A stretch of 5,077 nt of DNA. Origin: Kiritimatiellia bacterium. GTDB lineage: Bacteria; Verrucomicrobiota; Kiritimatiellia; JAAZAB01. Below, piece by piece: positions 1 through 5,077 of the stretch. Location of the stretch: NCBI GenBank assembly GCA_018400335.1, contig JAGYMT010000174.1:1-5077 (forward strand), written 5' to 3'. A program made the translations under genes and the position numbers. Each line of letters begins with the position of its first letter. Position 1 is the stretch's first letter. The notes beneath the pieces are model-generated. The model was not told the DNA's origin and did no database searches. It saw nothing but the letters and a program-made list of their open reading frames with translations.

Positions 1-15
1 GGTCAGGCGGCTTAA
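1..15 (+). CDS. 3' end of an upstream gene, possibly the ABC transporter ATP-binding subunit (partial)
   Basis: Only the last codons could be present. Frame 1 reads Gly-Gln-Ala-Ala and then TAA at 13-15. Frame 3 is an alternative and stays open to a TAA at 51-53, which would overlap the ribosome binding site of the next gene. The third frame runs on well past base 67 and is unlikely. I prefer frame 1 because the bases after it hold two GC-rich dyads that look non-coding, but the choice is weak. The assignment to an ATP-binding subunit rests only on context: GldF-type permeases lack their own ATPase domain and are normally encoded just after it. No ATPase motif lies inside the window. Confidence 0.3.
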   Translation, partial: GQAA

Positions 16-43
16 CGCCGTGCAACAGGCGGCTCACGCCGCC
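4..43 (+). repeat. Two similar GC-rich dyads (imperfect direct repeat, hairpin-forming)
   Basis: CAGGCGGCTTAACGCCG (4-20) and CAGGCGGCTCACGCCG (26-41) are near-identical copies spaced 22 bases apart, and each is also a dyad. In the second, GGCGGC (28-33) pairs perfectly with GCCGCC (38-43) around a four-base TCAC loop. In the first, CGGC (8-11) pairs with GCCG (17-20). No T-tract follows, so this is not a classical intrinsic terminator. It could be an mRNA stability or processing element between the upstream gene and the permease gene, a REP-like repeat, or the C-terminal codons of the upstream gene if that gene ends at 53. Confidence 0.5.
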
Positions 44-66
44 CTCTGGATAAGGAAGCAGAAGAT

Positions 67-810
67 ATGGAATTCATCAGAAACACAAAAACAATTGCAA
101 AGCGCGAACTGGCCGGCTATTTCGAGTCGCCCGTTGCCTACGTATTCATGATCGTTTTCCTGGTGCTGATCGGGTTTCTCACCTTCTTCGTGGCGCGGCT
201 CTACGAGGGAAACCAGGCGGACCTGCGCGGATTCTTCATGTGGCACCCGTGGATGTTTCTCATCCTCGTTCCGGCGGCGGCCATGAGCCTGCTCGCCGAG
301 GAGCGCCGGTCGGGAACGATAGAAACGCTGTTGACGCTGCCCGTCACCCTGCCGCAGGTGATCATCGGCAAATTCCTGGCCGCGTGGCTCTTCCTCGCGC
401 TGGCGATTGCGCTGACCTTTCCGGTGGTGCTGACCGTCTACTACCTCGGCAACCCCGACGGCGGCGCGATAATCGGCGGCTACATCGGAAGCATCCTCCT
501 CGCCGGCGCCTACCTGTCGGCCGGCATGCTGACCTCGGCGCTGACCCGCAATCAGGTGATCAGCTTTGTCCTGGCCGTCGTCATCTGCCTGTTCCTGCTG
601 CTCGCAGGCTGGCCGCCCGTGACCGATATCCTGGTGAAATGGGCGCCGAGGTGGCTGATTGACGGGGTGGCGTCGTTCAGCTTTATGCCGCACTACGAGG
701 CGTTCCAGAAGGGCGTGCTCGATATGCGGGACTTCGTCTACTACCTGAGCGTGATCTCCTTCATGCTTTTCGGTACGCACCTGGTTCTGAACAACAGGCG
801 CTCGGCGTGA
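67..810 (+). CDS. ABC-2 type transporter permease, GldF-like
   Basis: This is a 247-residue integral membrane protein, predicted to be the channel subunit of an ABC-2 transporter in the cytoplasmic membrane, working with a separate ATPase. The N-terminus (residues 10-25, KRELAGYFESPVAYVF within it) is the typical start of GldF-type permeases: a cytoplasmic amphipathic helix with the 'REL..YF.SPVAYVF' pattern leading into the first helix. Six hydrophobic segments lie near residues 22-44, 58-77, 99-122, 135-158, 164-186 and 222-241. Between helices 2 and 3 is the family's conserved cytoplasmic loop, LLAEERRSGTIETLLTLPVT (75-94), thought to contact the ATPase. The start at 67 has AAGGAA at 52-57, nine bases upstream. 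The length is normal for the family and the frame is intact. A GldG-like gene follows after 31 bases, which supports the GldF assignment over generic ABC-2 or NosY permeases. The name comes from Flavobacterium gliding genes; nothing here implies gliding. The substrate is unknown. Confidence 0.9.
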   Translation: MEFIRNTKTIAKRELAGYFESPVAYVFMIVFLVLIGFLTFFVARLYEGNQADLRGFFMWHPWMFLILVPAAAMSLLAEERRSGTIETLLTLPVTLPQVIIGKFLAAWLFLALAIALTFPVVLTVYYLGNPDGGAIIGGYIGSILLAGAYLSAGMLTSALTRNQVISFVLAVVICLFLLLAGWPPVTDILVKWAPRWLIDGVASFSFMPHYEAFQKGVLDMRDFVYYLSVISFMLFGTHLVLNNRRSA

Positions 811-841
811 TGAATTTGATAATCAACAGGAGAGCTGGAAC

Positions 842-2761
842 ATGACACGGACATCATCAATCATGAAGATCGGCGGGGGCGCTGCGGGGCTCGCACTGCT
901 CCTCGTTATTCTCATTGCGTTAAATGCAGCGCTCGGAGCGTACCGCATCCGGGCTGACCTCACGCAGGATAAGTTGTACACGCTGAGCGACGGAACGCGC
1001 GCGGTGCTCGACAAGCTCGGCCCCGCCGTGACGCTGAAATTCTTTTTCACTTCCAGCTCACCCGAGATCCCGGCCCCGGTGAAGAACTTTGCCAGAGAGG
1101 TCGAGGACCTGCTGCGCGAGTATGAGCTGGCCGCGCCCGGCAAGATAGTGATAGAGAAATACGATCCGAAGCCCGACACCGAGGTCGAGGAATGGGCCGC
1201 GCGCTACGGTCTGCCCGGTCAGCCCGTGAGCATGACGGGCCCCGACCTGTACCTCGGCCTGGTGGCGACATGCGGCGCGGAGCACGACACGATCCCCTTT
1301 CTCGATCCGAGAAAGGAACGGCTGATGGAATATGATATCACCCGGCTCATTGCGCGGGTATCAAACCGGTCGAAGCCGGTGGTGGGCGTTATGAGCTCGC
1401 TTCCGGTAATGGGCGACCCCGAGATGCCCTTCATGATGCCCGGTCAGCCGCGCCCGGAGTCGCGTCCGCCATGGGTGGCGTTCCAAGAGCTTTCGCGGGA
1501 CTTTGACGTGAGGCGCGTGGAAATCAACGCGGAGGAAATCGGCGAGGATATTGACGTGCTGGTGGCGGTGCACCCGAAGAACCTTTCGGAGGAGACTCTC
1601 TTCGCAATTGACCAGTTTGTGCTGCGGGGCGGCAGGCTGCTGGCGTTTCTGGACCCGATGTGCCTGGCCGAGACGTTTCTCGCCGCCGATCCGGGGCAGA
1701 TGCCGCCTTCGCCGACGGTCTCGAGCCTCGGCCCCCTGCCCGCGGCATGGGGCGTGGAGTTCCCGGCGGACAAAGTGCTGGCCGATCTCGCCGCCAGTAC
1801 GCCGGTCAACCAGGGCGCTAACAAGGTGGTGGAAAGCCCCGTGTTCCTCACGCTGCGACAGCGGAATATGGGGGAGGGAAGCACGATAACGGCGCAGCTT
1901 CAGTCATTGCTCGCGGTCTGCTCCGGAGCCTTCTCCCACTCGCCGCCGGAGGGGCTCGAGATCGAGCAACTGATTGTCTCCTCACGCCAGTCGCAGCTTA
2001 TGGATGCCATGGCTGTGCAGATGGGCGACGAATGGGTTCGACGCGAGTTCACCAGCGGCGACGAGAGCCATGCCATCGCGCTCCGCCTGACCGGCACTTT
2101 TACGACGGCGTTTCCCGACGGCAAACCCGACTACGGGACGGAGGAGTCCGAAGAAGGTGACGAAGCGCCGCGGCCCGAAGCGCTGGCGCGGAGCGCGAAG
2201 CCGACGTCCGTGATTCTGGTCGCCGATGCGGATATGCTGTTCGACAGCTTCACAGTGACGGTGCAGGAGCTTTCTTTCTTCGGCCAAAACGTCTACCAGC
2301 CGATCAACGACAACATCAGCCTGCTCATGAGCGCCGTGGAACAGCTCGCGGGCGGGGTCGAGCTGGCCGCGATCCGGGCGCGCGGGCGTGTCGAGCGGCC
2401 TTTCGATAAGGTGCTCGCGATCCAGCGCGAAGCCCAGAAGCGCTGGCTGGCGGAGGAGCGCTCCCTGCAGAAACAGCTTGACGCAACCCGGCAACGACTC
2501 AGCGATCTGCAGTCGGAGCGGGACAAGAGCCAGCGCTTTATCCTCTCCCCCGAACAGCAGGCGGAGATCGAACGGTTCAGGCAGGAGGAGATAAGGACGC
2601 AGATGGAGCTCAGGAACGTGCGGAGGAAGCTGCGCGAGGATATCGAGCGGCTGGGCGTGAAGGTGAAGGCGTTCAACATACTGTTCGTGCCCGCCCTGGT
2701 GTGTATCGTCGGCATTTCGCTCGGGTTGTACCGGCAGCGCAGGACGGGGAAATGCTCTTAA
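842..2761 (+). CDS. GldG-like ABC transporter auxiliary protein
   Basis: This 639-residue protein is of the GldG / ABC_transp_aux type, the usual partner of GldF-type permeases. A membrane helix at residues 13-33 is followed by LTQDKLYTLSDGT (40-52), the hallmark just after the first helix of GldG proteins. A large extracytoplasmic region follows. It contains a PWVAFQELSRDFDVRRVEI segment (210-228), a strand-turn LRGGRLLAFLDP (261-272), an acidic linker (431-440) and VADADMLFDS (460-469) leading to QNVYQPINDN (482-491). Residues about 523-605 are strongly charged and heptad-like, so probably a coiled coil. A second helix at 609-629 and a short basic tail end the protein. Both termini are probably cytoplasmic. 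AGGAG at 828-832 supports the ATG at 842; Met8 is a less likely alternative start. The region resembles a non-enzymatic GATase-like fold in related proteins, but I see no catalytic triad. It probably forms the periplasmic part of the transporter. Its exact biochemical role is not established. Confidence 0.87.
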   Translation: MTRTSSIMKIGGGAAGLALLLVILIALNAALGAYRIRADLTQDKLYTLSDGTRAVLDKLGPAVTLKFFFTSSSPEIPAPVKNFAREVEDLLREYELAAPGKIVIEKYDPKPDTEVEEWAARYGLPGQPVSMTGPDLYLGLVATCGAEHDTIPFLDPRKERLMEYDITRLIARVSNRSKPVVGVMSSLPVMGDPEMPFMMPGQPRPESRPPWVAFQELSRDFDVRRVEINAEEIGEDIDVLVAVHPKNLSEETLFAIDQFVLRGGRLLAFLDPMCLAETFLAADPGQMPPSPTVSSLGPLPAAWGVEFPADKVLADLAASTPVNQGANKVVESPVFLTLRQRNMGEGSTITAQLQSLLAVCSGAFSHSPPEGLEIEQLIVSSRQSQLMDAMAVQMGDEWVRREFTSGDESHAIALRLTGTFTTAFPDGKPDYGTEESEEGDEAPRPEALARSAKPTSVILVADADMLFDSFTVTVQELSFFGQNVYQPINDNISLLMSAVEQLAGGVELAAIRARGRVERPFDKVLAIQREAQKRWLAEERSLQKQLDATRQRLSDLQSERDKSQRFILSPEQQAEIERFRQEEIRTQMELRNVRRKLREDIERLGVKVKAFNILFVPALVCIVGISLGLYRQRRTGKCS

Positions 2762-2787
2762 AAAAAGATGGGGGAACCTGTTAGACT

Positions 2788-3963
2788 ATGAAAGCAAAAC
2801 ACTTGATCATTCTCGTTCTGCTGGCCGCCGTGCTCGGCGGGTGGGCGTACTTCGGGGCCTGGAAGAAAACGCAAAACGTCTCGCCATTGGTCGGCGCGAA
2901 GGTGCTGCCGGACCTTCCCGTGAACAGCGTGGGCAAAATAGTCATCACCGCGCCCGGCTCGACCGTGGTCGTTGCGAAGGTGAATGATGCATGGATCGTT
3001 CCCAGCCGCTTCAACTATCCGGCAAAATTCGACAAGATCGCGGATGTTCTGCTGGAGCTGAGCGACATGTCGGTTGGCCAGGTGGTGAACCTGTCGAAAG
3101 AACAACTCGGCGACCTGAGCCTTCTCCCCCCTGATCAGGGCGGCAGGGGCGAGGCTGGAACCCTCGTGGAGCTGATGGATGAAGATGAACAGCTCCTGGA
3201 TCATATCATAATCGGGCAGGCCTTTGTGCGGCGTCCGGCCCCCGGAGCGGAGGGCCAGATGCGCGGCTTCGCCGGCTATCCCGACGGACAATACGTACGG
3301 CGCAGTGACGATAAGGTGTTCCTGGTCTCCCGGACGCTGGGCAGGATAACCGAGGATGCCAACACCTGGCTTGACGACGAGATGGTTGATGTCTCAGCGT
3401 CGGAAATAGAGGAAATCGCGGCGTCTGCCCCGGGCGGCGAAGAAGTCCGGATTTCACGCAGCGTCGGCGGGGATCTTGTCCTTGAAGGGCTCGATACGGA
3501 GCTGGAATCGTCCGACGCTTCGAAGATCAACCGCATGGCCGGCGCGTTGCGCTACCTCTCGTTCGACGATGTCGTCTCGCCCGCGATGACTTCCGCGGAA
3601 ACGGGCATGGACGCGCCCGCCCTCTTCACCGCGCGCACCAAGGCCGGCCGGGTCTACACCATGAAGATAGGCGCCGAAACGGGCGACGGCTCACGGTACC
3701 TGAGAATTGAAGTTGCCAGCGATGCGCCGCGCGGCGATGACGATCAGACGGAAGGCGAATCGAGTCCTGTCCCGGACCTGGAGCTTGCGGAACAGGCCGA
3801 AAAGCTGAACGCGAAGCTTGGTAAATGGACCTACATCGTCAGGGCTTTCCGGGTGGAGCCGATGCTGATGTCGAGAGATGACATTGTCACCATGAAGGAG
3901 CCGGCGTCCGGCGATGAAAGTTCCGGATCGGGAGAAAACAACGAAGGAAAGATGGGAGGCTGA
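2788..3963 (+). CDS. Membrane-anchored DUF4340 domain protein
   Basis: This 391-residue protein has one N-terminal hydrophobic segment (residues 5-23) after a short basic start (MKAKH), so it is an uncleaved anchor or signal peptide with the rest outside the cytoplasm. There is no lipobox cysteine. The body matches the DUF4340 pattern: a beta segment (48-64), AWIVPSRFNYPAKFDKIADV (68-87, the 'W.v...yPAd...i..ll..L' motif), YVRRSDDKVFLVSRTL (169-184), a WLDDEMVDVSASEIEEI stretch (194-210), and the closing KWTYIVRAFRVEPMLMSRDDIV (346-367). Acidic low-complexity stretches lie at 311-326 and in the Ser/Gly/Glu-rich tail after 370. The gene starts 26 bases after the GldG-like gene; the only Shine-Dalgarno candidate is GGGGGA at 2770-2775, weak and slightly distant. 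DUF4340 proteins commonly sit beside GldFG-type permease genes and are regarded as accessory to them. No enzymatic residues are apparent and the molecular function is unknown. Confidence 0.82.
   Translation: MKAKHLIILVLLAAVLGGWAYFGAWKKTQNVSPLVGAKVLPDLPVNSVGKIVITAPGSTVVVAKVNDAWIVPSRFNYPAKFDKIADVLLELSDMSVGQVVNLSKEQLGDLSLLPPDQGGRGEAGTLVELMDEDEQLLDHIIIGQAFVRRPAPGAEGQMRGFAGYPDGQYVRRSDDKVFLVSRTLGRITEDANTWLDDEMVDVSASEIEEIAASAPGGEEVRISRSVGGDLVLEGLDTELESSDASKINRMAGALRYLSFDDVVSPAMTSAETGMDAPALFTARTKAGRVYTMKIGAETGDGSRYLRIEVASDAPRGDDDQTEGESSPVPDLELAEQAEKLNAKLGKWTYIVRAFRVEPMLMSRDDIVTMKEPASGDESSGSGENNEGKMGG
3954..3959 (+). promoter_or_regulatory. Shine-Dalgarno site deciding the MoxR start
   Basis: GGGAGG lies five bases before the ATG at 3965, within the last codons of the DUF4340 gene. 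It selects 3965 over the in-frame ATG at 3914, which would overlap the previous gene by 50 bases and add 17 charged residues not expected in MoxR proteins. Its position inside the upstream coding region, with one base between stop and start, suggests translational coupling. Confidence 0.75.
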
Positions 3964-3964
3964 T

Positions 3965-4954
<990 letters not shown>

Positions 4955-4992
4955 AGGCGGGCTATAGTGTTTCAGAAAAATAACTTCAAAAT

Positions 4993-5016
4993 CCAAGCCC
5001 GATTCGGCTGGTTTTT
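4993..5016 (+). terminator. Possible intrinsic terminator after the MoxR gene
   Basis: CC-A-AGCC (4993-4999) pairs with GGCTGG (5006-5011) around a six-base loop with one bulged A, and five T residues follow at 5012-5016. A run of A (4988-4991) can pair with the T-tract, so the structure might work in either direction. The stem is short and imperfect. It also lies inside the inverted-repeat element and between two genes that are normally cotranscribed, so partial read-through or no termination is quite possible. Confidence 0.35.
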
Positions 5017-5018
5017 CA

Positions 5019-5046
5019 ATCAACAATCTCAAATCAAAAATCTGAA
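5019..5046. repeat. Degenerate heptanucleotide tandem repeat, four units
   Basis: ATCAACA, ATCTCAA, ATCAAAA and ATCTGAA follow one another with an exact seven-base period (starts at 5019, 5026, 5033 and 5040). A fifth, weaker unit may begin at 5047 with ATT. Read on the minus strand the pattern is a TTNNGAT-like series. It lies within the AT-rich inverted-repeat segment, and its last unit overlaps the right arm. Short heptamer tandem repeats between genes are known in several bacterial groups, notably the STRR sequences of cyanobacteria; whether this is a related kind is unknown. Confidence 0.55.
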
Positions 5047-5057
5047 ATTCTATAGCC

Positions 5058-5077
5058 ATGGCAATTGACACGCAAGA
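5058..5077 (+). CDS. 5' end of the next gene, probably a DUF58 protein (partial)
   Basis: An ATG at 5058 opens a frame that reads Met-Ala-Ile-Asp-Thr-Gln before the window ends. The preceding in-frame stop is TGA at 5043-5045, so this is the first possible ATG start in the frame. MoxR genes are very often followed directly by a DUF58 gene, and such proteins often begin with a short polar stretch like this. Six residues cannot prove the family. No Shine-Dalgarno sequence lies in the 20 bases upstream, which belong to the inverted-repeat arm, so the true start could also lie beyond the window. Confidence 0.45.

Larger units (their letters stand above)
4960..5057. repeat. AT-rich 98-bp segment with 17-base terminal inverted repeats (MITE-like or intergenic repeat element)
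   Basis: The left arm GGCTATAGTGTTTCAGA (4960-4976) pairs with the right arm TCTGAAATTCTATAGCC (5041-5057): 15 Watson-Crick pairs, one G-T wobble and one T-T mismatch, with 64 bases between. The spacer 4955-5057 has 38 G or C in 103 bases by hand count, far below the GC-rich genes around it. The right arm ends at the base before the ATG at 5058. There is no transposase and no clear target-site duplication in the flanks; CTATAG occurs at both ends but is itself palindromic. It could be a non-autonomous element, a chromosomal intergenic repeat, or a structured RNA leader for the next gene. Confidence 0.6.

Noticed and set aside
34..780. 248-residue open frame on the minus strand opposite the permease gene
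   Set aside because: Its product is rich in His, Arg, Gln and Glu with no domain pattern, as expected from the complement of a GC-rich membrane-protein gene. The plus strand has clear family motifs and a ribosome binding site.
67..810. Gliding-motility operon
   Set aside because: Only GldF- and GldG-like genes are present. These families are widespread in non-gliding bacteria, and no other gliding genes occur in the window.
1982..2494. 170-residue minus-strand open frame inside the GldG-like gene, with others at 1444-1884 and 2293-2715
   Set aside because: They overlap each other and the intact GldG-like frame and lack recognisable motifs. They reflect scarcity of stop codons in GC-rich antisense frames.
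3914..3964. Upstream ATG that would extend MoxR by 17 residues
   Set aside because: It overlaps the DUF4340 gene by 50 bases. The ATG at 3965 has GGGAGG at ideal spacing and gives a normal MoxR N-terminus.
4960..4967. CTATAG at both ends of the AT-rich segment as a target-site duplication
   Set aside because: CTATAG is its own reverse complement and sits within longer inverted arms, so its presence at both ends is explained by the inverted repeat and cannot be read as a duplication.
5019..5046. CRISPR-like short repeats
   Set aside because: The units are seven bases, adjacent and degenerate. There are no spacers, no repeats of about 25-40 bases and no cas genes.

Overview
The window is a single plus-strand operon segment from a GC-rich bacterium, with four complete genes read in the same direction, the tail of an upstream gene at the left edge and the first codons of another at the right edge. 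The gene set (a GldF-type ABC-2 permease, a GldG-type auxiliary protein, a DUF4340 protein and a MoxR AAA+ ATPase) together with the high GC content suits an environmental Gram-negative lineage such as Planctomycetota or another PVC-like or uncultured phylum. That is an inference from gene content. Nothing in the window fixes the taxon, and there is no rRNA, tRNA or clade-specific marker.

Layout: bases 1-66 hold the probable 3' end of an upstream gene (expected to be the transporter's ATP-binding subunit) and two similar GC-rich dyads. Bases 67-810 encode a six-helix ABC-2 permease. Bases 842-2761 encode a GldG-like protein, with a large extracytoplasmic domain between two membrane helices and a long coiled coil before the second. 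Bases 2788-3963 encode a membrane-anchored DUF4340 protein. Bases 3965-4954 encode a complete MoxR-family ATPase. Bases 4955-5057 are an AT-rich island bounded by inverted repeats. A new reading frame, probably the DUF58 partner of MoxR, opens at 5058 and runs off the window.

Working model (inference): the upstream ATPase, the permease and the GldG-like protein form an envelope ABC complex. The DUF4340 protein is an extracytoplasmic accessory to it. MoxR, with DUF58 and possibly von Willebrand-factor-A proteins downstream, acts as a chaperone or remodelling module for assembly of the complex or its client. The substrate cannot be read from the sequence. Gaps between genes are 31, 26 and 1 bases, and no promoter is visible, so the four genes are most likely cotranscribed from upstream.

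The protein-coding part is a recognisable, conserved but functionally poorly understood operon type, not an obviously new system. The least ordinary signal is the 98-bp AT-rich segment at 4960-5057. It has 17-base terminal inverted repeats, an internal terminator-like hairpin and a four-unit heptanucleotide repeat. It ends exactly at the start codon of the next gene and looks like a small repeat element inserted between MoxR and its usual partner.
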